Positions 1 to 8,235 of a stretch of 64,000 nucleotides of DNA are shown in pieces. The stretch is taken from contig CAMHSB010000003.1 of the NCBI GenBank assembly GCA_946187695.1, positions 110,818 to 174,817 of the forward strand, read 5' to 3'. The stretch's first letter is position 1; each line of letters starts with the position of its first letter. Origin of the DNA: an uncultured Bacteroidales bacterium (GTDB lineage Bacteria; Bacteroidota; Bacteroidia; Bacteroidales; Paludibacteraceae). Below the pieces are notes generated by a model. That model saw only the letters and a program-made list of their open reading frames with translations, searched no databases and was not told where the DNA came from. Position numbers and translations under genes: made by a program.

Positions 1-112
1 GAATCATCTCCACTTCCGCTCCTGCTTCCTGTGCGCCTTTCATGGCGCTCTCTAACATCTGCGCGGTATTTTTGTTCTTGCGCGGAGAACCGTTGATAAA
101 AATTGCTTTCAT
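1..112 (-). CDS. flavodoxin-like NAD(P)H-dependent oxidoreductase, N-terminal part
   Basis: The gene runs off the left edge; only about 37 residues are visible, starting MKAIFINGSPRKNKNTAQML. The NGSPR-x-NKNT stretch is the FMN phosphate-binding loop of the NADPH-dependent FMN reductase / iron-sulfur flavoprotein family (known of the family). The start is fixed by the upstream acetyltransferase, whose stop codon ends one base before this ATG, so the genes are probably co-transcribed with the MmcQ gene behind it. A fragment of a similar flavoprotein lies at 8087-8229. Substrate cannot be inferred. Confidence 0.8.
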   Translation of the reverse strand, partial: MKAIFINGSPRKNKNTAQMLESAMKGAQEAGAEVEMI

Positions 113-113
113 A

Positions 114-668
114 TTATTTAATCATCTTAATCATTTTCGCCGGATTGCCGGCAACGACCACATCGTCAGGGATGTCATGCGTGACGACCGACCCGGCTCC
201 TATGGTACAATTATCGCCGATGGTGACACCGGGCAGAATAGTCACATTGCCGCCGATCCAGACATCATTACCGATGGTCACGGGTTTAGCCCATTCCTGA
301 CGCGTCTTGCGTTCACGCGGATCGGTACTATGACACGCGCAGTAGATATGCACGCCCGGTCCTAAAAAACAATCGTCGCCGATGGTCACATAGGCTTCGT
401 CCAAGACGGTAAAGCCGAAGTTCGCGAAGAACCGTTTACCGACGCGGATATGCTTGCCGTAATCGCAATAGAAAGGCTGGTTGATGAACGTGTCTTCATC
501 CGCTTGGCCCAAGATCTCACGAATCATCTTGTTTCGTCCCGCAAAGTCTGTCGGCAGCAGGTTATTATACTGCTGACAAAGAACCTTCACACGGTTGAGG
601 TCTTCCAATAACTCCGGGTCACAGGCGTCATACACTTCGCCTGCTAACATTTTTTCTCGTTCTGTCAT
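114..668 (-). CDS. maa: sugar O-acetyltransferase, maltose acetyltransferase/NodL type
   Basis: A 184-residue protein of the left-handed beta-helix acyltransferase superfamily that moves acetyl from acetyl-CoA to a sugar hydroxyl in the cytoplasm. The N-terminal Mac domain (about 1-55, MTEREKMLAGEVYDACDPEL) is followed by hexapeptide repeats (about 70-184) with the active-site histidine region YCACHSTDPRER and the terminal VVTHDIPDDVVVAGNPAK. Length matches the family (about 185). Its ATG overlaps the stop of the MmcQ gene by one base (TAATG), indicating translational coupling. The exact sugar acceptor is unknown. Confidence 0.9.
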   Translation of the reverse strand: MTEREKMLAGEVYDACDPELLEDLNRVKVLCQQYNNLLPTDFAGRNKMIREILGQADEDTFINQPFYCDYGKHIRVGKRFFANFGFTVLDEAYVTIGDDCFLGPGVHIYCACHSTDPRERKTRQEWAKPVTIGNDVWIGGNVTILPGVTIGDNCTIGAGSVVTHDIPDDVVVAGNPAKMIKMIK

Positions 669-1015
669 TATTTTTTCTTGGTGTATTTGGCTTTGACAAT
701 CTCGTACGAATTGCGGATGAGGTCTTTGGTGAGCTTGTCCGGCGAGGCGTGCGGGTCAAGACCAATCCAGTGTTTGGGCGACTCGTTATAGGGATTGCCG
801 ACACAATCATACTCAGCCTTCAGTTCGTCTATCCGTTCCGGCTGGCACTTGAGCGAAATGACCTGAAAATCATTCAGATCGAAGAAACAGAACATGTGTC
901 CGCAGACATAGAAGACCAGCACTCCTTCGCCGTTCTTGAACATGACGAAAGGCAGTTTCTCTTCTACATCATTCCCTAACGAAAGGCAGAAATCCTGTAT
1001 CTCTTCTACGTTCAT
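668..1015 (-). CDS. MmcQ/YjbR family protein
   Basis: About 115 residues beginning MNVEEIQDFCLSLGNDVEEKLPF. The early 'P-F-....-F/VLVFYV-G..FCFFDL' pattern and the later 'P-Y-N-...HWIGLD' motif are hallmarks of the MmcQ/YjbR fold, a CyaY-like double-wing thought to bind DNA (known of the family, role unclear). A longer frame extends upstream to 1051, but the internal ATG at 1015 matches where family members begin. First gene of a three-gene run with the acetyltransferase and flavoprotein. Confidence 0.85.
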   Translation of the reverse strand: MNVEEIQDFCLSLGNDVEEKLPFVMFKNGEGVLVFYVCGHMFCFFDLNDFQVISLKCQPERIDELKAEYDCVGNPYNESPKHWIGLDPHASPDKLTKDLIRNSYEIVKAKYTKKK

Positions 1016-1117
1016 AAATGTGACTTTGTTATTTCGAGCACAAAGGTACAAAAAAATTTCCGTATATGCAAATTATTCAGGGTACTTTTTGTCATTTGCG
1101 GGATTTTCGGCACAAAA

Positions 1118-1142
1118 AGAGCACTCGTTCATAGAGTGCTCT
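1118..1142 (-). terminator. Rho-independent terminator after the pectate lyase gene
   Basis: Perfect 9-bp stem AGAGCACTC / GAGTGCTCT with a 7-base loop, followed on the minus strand by a T-rich run. It lies just past the stop of the pectate lyase gene. The same 9-bp stem is reused in the terminator at 3491-3527. Confidence 0.8.
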
Positions 1143-1165
1143 TATCGGGATTTGGGAGATCGCGT

Positions 1166-3394
1166 TTATCGTGTGAACTTCGCAGAAACAGCGTACGTTC
1201 CGGCAGTAAGGCGCACGACATACAGACCGTTTCCTTCCGGCATTTCAAGAGCTTGGTAGTACTCCGCTCCGGAGCTGAGACGCGTCAGCGGAATGCGTTG
1301 AACCATGCGTCCGCTCAGATCAAAGAGCGTCAGTTCTGCCTCTGCAACCGCATTGGGAACCGAGAAACGAACAATCCGCTCGTTAGCCGAGTTTCCGGCG
1401 ATGACGTCGATAGAACCATTCTTCTCCGGATTGACAATGACTTGAGTAAGCGAAGTGGAGGTGTCATCCAATTGCGGTAACTCATACGGACCCAGATCAC
1501 GTGCTGTGCCGCTAACATTTACTGCCAAGAAGGGGAAGTCTGCCAGCATATGAGCCAGATTAGGCGTAACGGACGAGGGCACTTCACAGCCTGCATCAAC
1601 GAGATTAGAACCCGGCAGAAGGCGTGCAAAACGGGAAGGCATCGATCCATCTCCACGACGAGGAGCTATAGCATCTGCTTCGCTGAGTGAGACATAATCC
1701 GAACGCGAGAAAGAAGTCACCAGATGGTTCGTCCAAGCTAATTTGCTATGAGAGGTTGCCAAGGCGTTATAGTCGTCTGTTCCCACGGAAATCTCCTGAC
1801 GACCGAAGCAGACGTTATTATAGTAATACGTATTGGCATCAGAGCCACCTGACTCGAACATGTAGTCATAGGAGTTATCGAAAGCGAGACATCCGATGAG
1901 CACATGTCCTCCTTTGTGGCTGTTACAGTCAAAACCCTTGACGGAGCTGGAGATGTCGCATCCGAAAGCCACGCAGCGGTACGCATAGTGAATACCCTGA
2001 CTGCTGCCACCGGTTCCGTTGCCGCCTAATTTGATACCATTACCGTTGCCGGAGAAGGAAGCCGAGCCATCAAAATACTGCTTTACCCAGAGATGGTCAG
2101 AAGCGTTGCCGGATTCCCATGCCCAGCATTCTGCGAGGATCACATCGTAATCGGTCTCAAAAAGATCCCAAGCATCATCAGAGTTACGCCAAGCGCGGCA
2201 ACGGATAAAACGGTTGCCTATGCCATTATGCATCTTGCAGGCAAAACCATCGGCATCGGAACCGTAATTGGCGTCATAATCACAGTTATGATGCGAGTCA
2301 CAATCGACGATATCGTTATAGGCACAATAACTACCATCATTCTTACTTATGCCGGGGAATGTATCGGAGAACTTATGTCCAAAACCGAGCTGAATACCAG
2401 TATCGAGGTTATAGGAGAACTCGCAACGCTCAATACGGTTGTGGGAACCCTCCAGTTTGATGGCATTGTCGGCAGCGTGCATGAGATGCAGACCAAAGAG
2501 GATCCAGTAATTGCCGGTTATGAGCATTCCGCGGTCTCCCACATTGTTCTTATTGCGGTTACAATCCAATAACTGCTGCTCGAAATCAAAGATCGGCGCT
2601 TCGTTCTCATAAGCAGAAATGACAATCGGCTCAGCTGCGGTTCCGGACTGAGAGAGACGAACCGTCAGTCTTCCGTCTGTTCCCCGCCAAGACATCATAT
2701 AACGTCCGCCTCGACAATAGATCACATCGCCTGCCTGTGCTACAGAGATAGCTTTGCCGAGGTTATACCACGGATTCTCAAACGAACCGTTACCTGTCAC
2801 GTCGTTACCCTCTGGAGAGATATAATAGGTAGCGTGCGTAGCCACATATTCCGGACGGGTAAATTCCGGATCAGGTTCGCCGGGCACAACCGTTCCGCCA
2901 CCTTGACCTTGACCCTGTACGGGGTTTTTGAGGAGAACATCATCAATAAATATATTGCTTGCAAGACCTTTTATACGTACGCGCACATTTAAAGAGGAGT
3001 CTGCCGGAACAGCATGCGAATAAGAGGAGAACGACGAGGTGGAAGATGAGATAGAAAGGGTATCTATCACTTGCCATGCCTCTGAACCGATCTGGTATGC
3101 AATCTCCACTTTCTTGTTACTGCCGCCAGATCGATATTTGAATTCAATCGTGGCAAGGCTGTCCATCACAGGCGAGATCATATATGCACCAGAGTTGTTG
3201 AACTTAATGGCGATGACATTACTGGACTTGTTATACTGAGCCCCGCCACCAAACGACCATGTACCCGAAGGAAGATCTACATTCGTCTCCGTGGACCAAG
3301 TGTCGGAAGTAAGAGAGTTGAAGTCCTCCGAAAGATCAGCCCGAACTCCGAGAGTGATCAGGCTAAAAAGAGCAAGAAGTGTTACCTTTTTCAT
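1166..3394 (-). CDS. secreted pectate lyase, polysaccharide lyase family 9, with T9SS sorting tail
   Basis: 742 residues. Signal peptide at about 1-19 (MKKVTLLALFSLITLGVRA), a beta-sandwich-like region at 20-160, a Gly/Pro linker, then a right-handed parallel beta-helix from about 185. PL9 hallmarks are visible: ADGF (Asp382), NSDDAWD (Asp406, Asp407, Asp410) and NGIKLGG (Lys455). Spacing matches the calcium ligands and catalytic lysine known from Dickeya Pel9A. The last about 85 residues (LTLFDLSGRMVQRI...GLYVVRL..G) resemble a type A T9SS C-terminal sorting domain. It should cleave polygalacturonate by beta-elimination outside the cell. A TACCTTTG promoter box lies at 3423-3430. Confidence 0.92.
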   Translation of the reverse strand: MKKVTLLALFSLITLGVRADLSEDFNSLTSDTWSTETNVDLPSGTWSFGGGAQYNKSSNVIAIKFNNSGAYMISPVMDSLATIEFKYRSGGSNKKVEIAYQIGSEAWQVIDTLSISSSTSSFSSYSHAVPADSSLNVRVRIKGLASNIFIDDVLLKNPVQGQGQGGGTVVPGEPDPEFTRPEYVATHATYYISPEGNDVTGNGSFENPWYNLGKAISVAQAGDVIYCRGGRYMMSWRGTDGRLTVRLSQSGTAAEPIVISAYENEAPIFDFEQQLLDCNRNKNNVGDRGMLITGNYWILFGLHLMHAADNAIKLEGSHNRIERCEFSYNLDTGIQLGFGHKFSDTFPGISKNDGSYCAYNDIVDCDSHHNCDYDANYGSDADGFACKMHNGIGNRFIRCRAWRNSDDAWDLFETDYDVILAECWAWESGNASDHLWVKQYFDGSASFSGNGNGIKLGGNGTGGSSQGIHYAYRCVAFGCDISSSVKGFDCNSHKGGHVLIGCLAFDNSYDYMFESGGSDANTYYYNNVCFGRQEISVGTDDYNALATSHSKLAWTNHLVTSFSRSDYVSLSEADAIAPRRGDGSMPSRFARLLPGSNLVDAGCEVPSSVTPNLAHMLADFPFLAVNVSGTARDLGPYELPQLDDTSTSLTQVIVNPEKNGSIDVIAGNSANERIVRFSVPNAVAEAELTLFDLSGRMVQRIPLTRLSSGAEYYQALEMPEGNGLYVVRLTAGTYAVSAKFTR

Positions 3395-3422
3395 GTTCTG
3401 TCAAGTTTTTGAATTGATGCTG

Positions 3423-3430
3423 CAAAGGTA
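3423..3430 (-). promoter_or_regulatory. Bacteroidales-type -7 box of the pectate lyase gene
   Basis: TACCTTTG on the minus strand, about 30 bases before the ATG, matches the TAnnTTTG box used by the primary sigma factor of Bacteroidota (known). The match supports the start at 3394. Confidence 0.65.
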
Positions 3431-3490
3431 GTGCTTTTTTTGCAAACGCTTGTACATTAATTACCGAAAAATGTGTACAAACCGAAAAAC

Positions 3491-3527
3491 ACAACAAAAA
3501 AAAGAGCACTCGCTCTTGGAGTGCTCT
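3491..3527 (-). terminator. Rho-independent terminator after hsp20
   Basis: Stem AGAGCACTC / GAGTGCTCT (3503-3511 with 3519-3527), followed on the minus strand by a run of about eight T. It sits about 25 bases past the small heat shock gene. Confidence 0.85.
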
Positions 3528-3549
3528 GGTTTTTAGGGAACAAGCCTCG

Positions 3550-3996
3550 TTATGAGATGGCGATTTGGCGTCCGGTCTTGCCTTCTTCGCGTTTGGTCTT
3601 CGGCAGGTCGATGGTCAAGATACCATCTTCAACCTTAGCGCTAATCTTCGCTTCATCCACATTGTCCGGCAAGGTGTACTTCTGTTCGAAGTTGGTGTAT
3701 GCAAACTCGCGTCTCAAGTAGTGCGCATGTTTGTCTTCTTCCTTGTGTTCGAACTTGTTCTCGATGGCGACACACAGGTTGTGATCCTCATCGACGTGTA
3801 CTCGGCAATACTCTTTCTTAACGCCCGGAGCAGCCAGTTCGACTACATAGCCGTTCTCGTTCTCTTTGACGTTAACCGAAGGCGCCACATTGCTTGCCGT
3901 GTTCAGTATGTCATTGTTCAAAAACTCATCAAATACGGTCGGGAACCATCCGTTTGTCGGCAGCCAACTGTTTCTACGACACATTGCATTTTTCAT
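3550..3996 (-). CDS. Hsp20/alpha-crystallin small heat shock protein
   Basis: 148 residues starting MKNAMCRRNSW. An N-terminal arm (1-40) precedes an alpha-crystallin domain at about 42-140, including VNVKENENGYVVELAAPGVKK and the signature A-K-VEDGILTIDLPK, then a short tail. It is an ATP-independent holdase chaperone of the cytoplasm. The ATG at 3996 is preferred over an in-frame TTG at 4002 because GGAGGA stands 6-11 bases before it, an unusually clear ribosome site for this phylum. Upstream is a sigma-54 type promoter with two shared sites (4095-4155), so regulation is probably by stress through RpoN. Confidence 0.92.
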   Translation of the reverse strand: MKNAMCRRNSWLPTNGWFPTVFDEFLNNDILNTASNVAPSVNVKENENGYVVELAAPGVKKEYCRVHVDEDHNLCVAIENKFEHKEEDKHAHYLRREFAYTNFEQKYTLPDNVDEAKISAKVEDGILTIDLPKTKREEGKTGRQIAIS

Positions 3997-4029
3997 AATC
4001 AATCCTCCAAATTTAGTTAAACAATGTTT

Positions 4030-4076
4030 AACGTAGTTTGCGTAGTTTACGTGTTTTGCGTAGTATGCGTAGTTGC
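4030..4076. repeat. degenerate tandem repeat in the hsp20 leader
   Basis: Imperfect copies of a 9-base unit close to CGTAGTTTG (variants CGTAGTTTA, CGTAGTATG) fill the predicted 5' leader of hsp20 between the sigma-54 promoter and the ribosome site. Function unknown; similar short degenerate repeats recur in other spacers of this window. Confidence 0.7.
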
Positions 4077-4094
4077 GTTTTCACCCTAACTAAG

Positions 4095-4155
4095 GCAAAT
4101 TATGTGCCAAGTCCCAAATCTCTGCCAAATTGTCCACTTTTCGTGACAATTTGTC
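4095..4155 (-). promoter_or_regulatory. sigma-54 type promoter and paired upstream sites of hsp20
   Basis: On the minus strand 4109-4095 reads TGGCAC-N5-TTGC, a full match to the -24/-12 promoter of RpoN. Upstream are two 12-base sites, 4123-4134 (TGCCAAATTGTC on the plus strand) and 4144-4155 (TGACAATTTGTC), centred near -45 and -66 of the expected start. The same arrangement precedes the HdeD-like gene at 8025-8083. An activator binding the sites is inferred. Confidence 0.75.
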
Positions 4156-4172
4156 CACTTCCTGCAAATATG

Positions 4173-4967
4173 TCATTTCCTCGACGCATGAACAGACACA
4201 TCTATCTGCTCCGTACGCGGAATCCACTCGGAATAAACTTGTGCGGCGGTCTCGGCATCGTTGCGAACAATCGTGTGGAGATAGTAATAGACAGGTTCTT
4301 CGGTCTCGTTGGGCAGCATGGTTAAGCGGCAGGTGAGCGTGTCACCTAAGAACGTCTCCTTGAGCCAGTGGATAGCCAGGCATCTAATCGCGTGTGCGTC
4401 CATGAATGCCTCGTCCGCCGACTGCATGGCAATAGAGAGGTACGTGCGGTTGTTGACATGTCCGTTGAAATCGAGGTTAATGGGGTTGACACGGTGTTCA
4501 ATCTGTTGAAGCGGTGTACCATCCGTCGGGAAACGGCGTTTCTTATGGGTCTCAGAGGTCATCTCCGGCAGAACAGGTATCTGCGGTTGGAAAGGTGTCA
4601 TGGGCGCAAGACGATGGGCCTCTGTGTCCAATAACGTCCAACAGCCGTAGCCGTGCGCCACCTCTACCCCATCCGACCGACGCACGCGGAACTCGGCATA
4701 GAGACGGAGTGTCCCCACTTCGCTGTTCCAAACGGTCACATCAATATCATCCGACCAGAGGGCAGTCTGTTCTTCAAACCACGCGTTGAACTCAGTAATA
4801 ACCCAGATACGGTTCTGTTTCACCACATCAAAAGCAGCAAGATGCAGGCACGCCATATAGCGTGCCCAGCAATCTTGATAATAAAGCAACACGGCGTTCG
4901 GCGTCATCCGGTAACGCGTGTCCATGTCTGCCGCCGTAAGTGAATAACGATGAGTATACGATTCCAT
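4173..4967 (-). CDS. acyl-ACP thioesterase
   Basis: 264 residues with two hot-dog domains: 1-130 (RYRMTPNAVLLYYQDCWARY) and 150-264 containing DFNGHVNNRTYLSIAM, which holds the conserved Asn/His of the plant FatA/FatB-like bacterial family (PF01643). It releases free fatty acids from acyl carrier protein in the cytoplasm. It is divergent from the TonB receptor gene, sharing a 127-base spacer. Length fits bacterial members (about 245-265). Confidence 0.88.
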   Translation of the reverse strand: MESYTHRYSLTAADMDTRYRMTPNAVLLYYQDCWARYMACLHLAAFDVVKQNRIWVITEFNAWFEEQTALWSDDIDVTVWNSEVGTLRLYAEFRVRRSDGVEVAHGYGCWTLLDTEAHRLAPMTPFQPQIPVLPEMTSETHKKRRFPTDGTPLQQIEHRVNPINLDFNGHVNNRTYLSIAMQSADEAFMDAHAIRCLAIHWLKETFLGDTLTCRLTMLPNETEEPVYYYLHTIVRNDAETAAQVYSEWIPRTEQIDVSVHASRK

Positions 4968-5056
4968 AATTTATACTTTGAGGATGCAAAAGTACAAAAA
5001 AAACATGAATTATGCAAATTTTCTGTTTTTTATTTTCAACTTTCAATTATTTTTTG

Positions 5057-5064
5057 TAACTTTG
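5057..5064 (+). promoter_or_regulatory. -7 box of the TonB receptor gene
   Basis: TAACTTTG, 31 bases before the ATG at 5095. Its position argues against the longer in-frame start at 4978, which would lie upstream of the transcription start. Confidence 0.6.
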
Positions 5065-5094
5065 CGCGCTTTTTTACAAAAAGCACCTATTCAA

Positions 5095-7281
5095 ATGTTC
5101 AAAAATTATTCATTCAAAACAGGAATCCGTTTCCGTCGGTTCTGCCACAAGGCGTACGCCGCTTTCCGTTCGCTTCACCGCGAGGTGACCATCGGACATG
5201 TGGCGGGTTATATGACCGATCTGGAGATGCTCAAGCATGGCAAGAGTGTGGCTGTGGCTGCCCTCAGCGGTTTGTTCTGCGTACCGGTAATGGCGGAAGG
5301 TTCATCGGGAACGGCGGATTCCATCCCCTTAACCGACCGGCAACTTAGTCTTCAGGAGGTGTTGGTCGTTTCTCAGAAAGCTGAAGTTCATTCGGAAGCC
5401 TTCCGTCTTATCACACAGGTGTCGCACGCCGAGATAGAGGCGTTGCCGATACAGACTGTGGCGGATATTCTGCAATACCTGCCTGGGGTGGATGTGCGTA
5501 CACGCGGAGCCAACGGTTCCCAAGCTGACATCAGTATGCGGGGCGGCACGTTCGACCAAGTCCTTGTGCTGCTTAACGGCGTGAGTATGAGCGATTTCCA
5601 CACCGGGCACTATGCGCTAAACGTGCCGATTACACCGGCGATGATTGAGCGCATCGAAGTACTGCAAGGCACCTCGGCACATCTGCACGGAGCCTTCTCC
5701 GGAGCAATCAATATCGTCACGAAACAAACTGTTTCAAACAACGAAGCGCAAACAACTTCAAACAGAGGTACAACCTCTCAAACAATTTTACGTCTGGATG
5801 GGGGCATGAACGGTTTGGTTCATCCGCAGGTGGCGGCGTCCGTGGCACGCAAAGAGGTGCTGTTCAATATCGCAGCGGATTACTCGCGAGCAGAAGGCTA
5901 TCTGGCGCCCCGTCCCACGGAGAAAGAAGCCCTTGCATGCCGTAACTCGGATTTTCAACTGGTGAACCTCTATTTCCAGACACGATGGAGAGAACTCGAT
6001 GTGCAGGCCGGTGCGCAATGGAAAGATGCGGGGTTGGGAATGGGTTATGGTTTTGGGTCGCAAGACCAGTTTGACGCCACGCGTACCGCTTTCGCGTCCG
6101 CCAAGTACACGCACCGTTGGGGCTCTTGGCGGATAGACGCCCAAGCGGCTTATCGCGCTAACTACGACCGCTACGAATGGCATCGCGGGCAACGGTTATA
6201 CGGCAATTTCCACTTCGCGCAGACCGCTTCCGCCGCGCTGGCTGCCCATTATGCTTCGCGTGTGGGAACCACATCCTTCGGAATCAGTATCCGTAATGAA
6301 AACATGCACTCTACGAACCTTGGTGACACCATCAATCCAAACGGACAAGTACCGAATGTAGAAGGTTTTCCGCTATCCCAAGTTCGCGTATTGGATCTGG
6401 TCAAAGGAGGTAATCGTTTCCATACGAACTACTATGCCGAACAAAGCTTCTATTATGCAGGTTTAGCCGCTTCCATCGGCATCAATGGTACATACAACTC
6501 CCAATTCGGACACCATCTGGGTGGAGGAGCGAACATCGGCTATGACTTCAAAAAAGGCGGAACCGTTTATCTGAATGCCAACCGCTCGCTGCGCATGCCC
6601 ACGTTCACCGATCTCTATTACAACGCCGGAAACCAACTGGGTAACCGCAACCTCAATCCCGAAAAAGCATGGCTCCTCTCAGTCGGTTACAAAGGAGAAT
6701 GGAAATTAGGAAATCTAAAATCTCAAATCTCAAATGACAAATCGGACAAAGGCATGCTCACTTTGTCCGCCGATTGGTACTACCGATGGGGAAGAGACAT
6801 CATCGACTGGGTGTATGTGCCGGAAGATACGAAACGACCGTATCACGCACAGAATCAGCAACGTGTGGATGCTACGGGTATAGAACTTTCTATCGCATAC
6901 CGGCTTAACGAATGGCTGCGTTGTGTGGCGGTCGATTACGCATACACTTATCTGAACTTGGACCTCAAAGAGACGGGTTCACGCTATCTCGATTACCTGA
7001 GTCATAAACTGTCTATCCGTCTGGAGCATGGTATCTACAAAGGCTTAGGTGCTTCCTGGACGGTGCGCTTTCAGAAACGAGAAGGTCAGTTCAACAATGC
7101 CGAAGGGGCAGTGCAGGACTATCAGCCCGTATGGTTATTGGATGGTTCTATCTATTGGCAGAACCGCTACTTGCGTGTCGCTGCCGAGTGTACGAACATG
7201 ACCCATACACGCTATTACGACTACGGCGGAATTCTCCAACCCGGCGCTTGGGCAAAAGTGAGCATTCAGGCGAAACTATAA
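5095..7281 (+). CDS. TonB-dependent outer membrane receptor (BtuB-like)
   Basis: About 728 residues. The N-terminus has an extended signal (RFRRFCHKAYAAFRSLHRE, then a hydrophobic stretch ending VPVMAEG). The plug domain is at about 70-180 (DILQYLPGVDVRTRGANG, SMRGGTFDQVLVLLNGV, ERIEVLQGTSAHLHGAFSGA), followed by a 22-strand barrel to the C-terminus. It imports a scarce ligand across the outer membrane with TonB energy. It resembles the receptor at 50876-52645. Two low-complexity in-frame inserts break the barrel: about residues 212-230 (QTVSNNEAQTTSNRGTTSQT) and about 543-553. The ligand is not deducible; vitamin B12 is one option from the BtuB-like plug. Confidence 0.88.
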   Translation: MFKNYSFKTGIRFRRFCHKAYAAFRSLHREVTIGHVAGYMTDLEMLKHGKSVAVAALSGLFCVPVMAEGSSGTADSIPLTDRQLSLQEVLVVSQKAEVHSEAFRLITQVSHAEIEALPIQTVADILQYLPGVDVRTRGANGSQADISMRGGTFDQVLVLLNGVSMSDFHTGHYALNVPITPAMIERIEVLQGTSAHLHGAFSGAINIVTKQTVSNNEAQTTSNRGTTSQTILRLDGGMNGLVHPQVAASVARKEVLFNIAADYSRAEGYLAPRPTEKEALACRNSDFQLVNLYFQTRWRELDVQAGAQWKDAGLGMGYGFGSQDQFDATRTAFASAKYTHRWGSWRIDAQAAYRANYDRYEWHRGQRLYGNFHFAQTASAALAAHYASRVGTTSFGISIRNENMHSTNLGDTINPNGQVPNVEGFPLSQVRVLDLVKGGNRFHTNYYAEQSFYYAGLAASIGINGTYNSQFGHHLGGGANIGYDFKKGGTVYLNANRSLRMPTFTDLYYNAGNQLGNRNLNPEKAWLLSVGYKGEWKLGNLKSQISNDKSDKGMLTLSADWYYRWGRDIIDWVYVPEDTKRPYHAQNQQRVDATGIELSIAYRLNEWLRCVAVDYAYTYLNLDLKETGSRYLDYLSHKLSIRLEHGIYKGLGASWTVRFQKREGQFNNAEGAVQDYQPVWLLDGSIYWQNRYLRVAAECTNMTHTRYYDYGGILQPGAWAKVSIQAKL

Positions 7282-7350
7282 CCTCCCTTTAAGCCTTCTT
7301 TTACAATCAACTTGTTTTCACCGAATTACAAACATGTTATCGGAGGCAAG

Positions 7351-7386
7351 TCGGGGGGCAAGTCGGAATTATGCCCCCCGATTTTT
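7351..7386 (+). terminator. strong Rho-independent terminator after the TonB receptor gene
   Basis: Perfect 10-bp GC-rich stem TCGGGGGGCA / TGCCCCCCGA with an 11-base loop and a following T run. It lies between two convergent genes. Confidence 0.9.
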
Positions 7387-7387
7387 C

Positions 7388-7981
7388 TTATTTTACCTCT
7401 TCCCAGTCGATGTCGGTTACTTCGCGGAGACGGTCATGCAGTTTGACGAAGCGTTTCTCCACTTTGTTGACAACCGCTACTTTGACCCAGTTGCCGATAC
7501 CGTCGAGGATGATACCCAGGCCGACGACCCAAGCGATGGTCTCTGCACTCACATTCGGGTTAACGAGGCAGTACACGCCGAAGCATGCCGCCAGTACACC
7601 AAAGCAGCAAACAATCCACCAGCGGCGGAAACCGACACGCTTGAAATCAAACGAACTGATAGCGAGATTGATGCCTTCAAACATGAGCCAGAAAGCGAAG
7701 ATGAACGGCAGCGCTACCATTAATGGAGCCGGATGGAAGACCATGACTGCGCCGAGGATAATCTGCAGCAAAGCAGAAAGGAACATCAGTCCGCTCATGG
7801 GGATAAATCCGCGTGTAGCCGACCATGCTGCCATCTCTGTGCAACCGCCGAGAAAGAACATCAGACCAAATACCCAAGCCAGGCTTAACAATGTGGTTCC
7901 CGGGCAGAGGATACACATTACACCGAGTGCCACGAGTGCGACACCCGCAATACACATCCAAATTTTAGTACTCGTTTTCAT
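7388..7981 (-). CDS. HdeD-like (DUF308) multi-spanning inner membrane protein
   Basis: 197 residues starting MKTSTKIWMCIAGVALVALG. About six hydrophobic segments occur in three helix pairs, as in HdeD, the E. coli acid-resistance membrane protein. The tail is soluble and charged (about 165-197). The ATG at 7981 is preferred over an upstream in-frame ATG at 8008 because the latter sits on the predicted transcription start of the sigma-54 promoter at 8025-8039. Sharing that promoter type with hsp20 suggests a stress role; the molecular function of the family is not settled. Confidence 0.85.
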   Translation of the reverse strand: MKTSTKIWMCIAGVALVALGVMCILCPGTTLLSLAWVFGLMFFLGGCTEMAAWSATRGFIPMSGLMFLSALLQIILGAVMVFHPAPLMVALPFIFAFWLMFEGINLAISSFDFKRVGFRRWWIVCCFGVLAACFGVYCLVNPNVSAETIAWVVGLGIILDGIGNWVKVAVVNKVEKRFVKLHDRLREVTDIDWEEVK

Positions 7982-8024
7982 ATAAATAGAATTAAAACAT
8001 ACTTGCATTTACACCCGTAGAGAG

Positions 8025-8083
8025 GCAATAAGTGTGCCAAACTGTTTATATCTGCCAATTTGTCTATTCTTGTGCCAAATTGT
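8025..8083 (-). promoter_or_regulatory. sigma-54 type promoter and paired upstream sites of the HdeD-like gene
   Basis: Minus strand 8039-8025 reads TGGCAC-N5-TTGC. Two 12-base sites follow upstream: 8052-8063 (TGCCAATTTGTC) and 8072-8083 (TGCCAAATTGTC), 20 bases apart. Distances to the -12 element (27 and 47 bases) are within two bases of those at hsp20 (28 and 49). A weaker third copy overlaps the -24 box at 8036-8047. Confidence 0.75.
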
Positions 8084-8086
8084 CGT

Positions 8087-8229
8087 TTTACTGCGGTTTT
8101 ATCAGATATTTTTGCCTAATTCGATCGGCATTGAGCACAGACTCCATGATAGCCGGCACATCATCTTTGAACTCACAAGCACCGGTGCGTTGACAGCCAA
8201 AGCAACCGATACAGAACTTGATTTTCTTA
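8087..8229 (-). pseudogene. fragment of an iron-sulfur flavoprotein/flavodoxin gene
   Basis: An open stretch of about 46 codons without a start reads FKKIKFCIGCFGCQRTGAC, then EFKDDVPAIMESV and a stop. The CxGCxxCQxTGxC...DD pattern is the middle part of NADPH-dependent FMN reductase-like flavoproteins, the family of the gene at 1-112. The N-terminal half is missing and an in-frame stop precedes it, so this is a remnant. It lies directly downstream of the TetR gene. Confidence 0.7.
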
Positions 8230-8235
8230 AATTAA

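Noticed and set aside
1118..3527. AGAGCACTC-N7-GAGTGCTCT stems that resemble the CIRCE heat-shock operator (GCACTC...GAGTGC), one beside hsp20
   Set aside because: Both copies lie downstream of genes and are followed by T runs, the loop is 7 not 9 bases, and the hsp20 promoter is on the other side. They are terminators.
5788..6192. Long open frames antisense to the TonB receptor and many other genes
   Set aside because: They mirror codon structure of the sense gene, lack promoters and protein-family motifs; treated as shadows.
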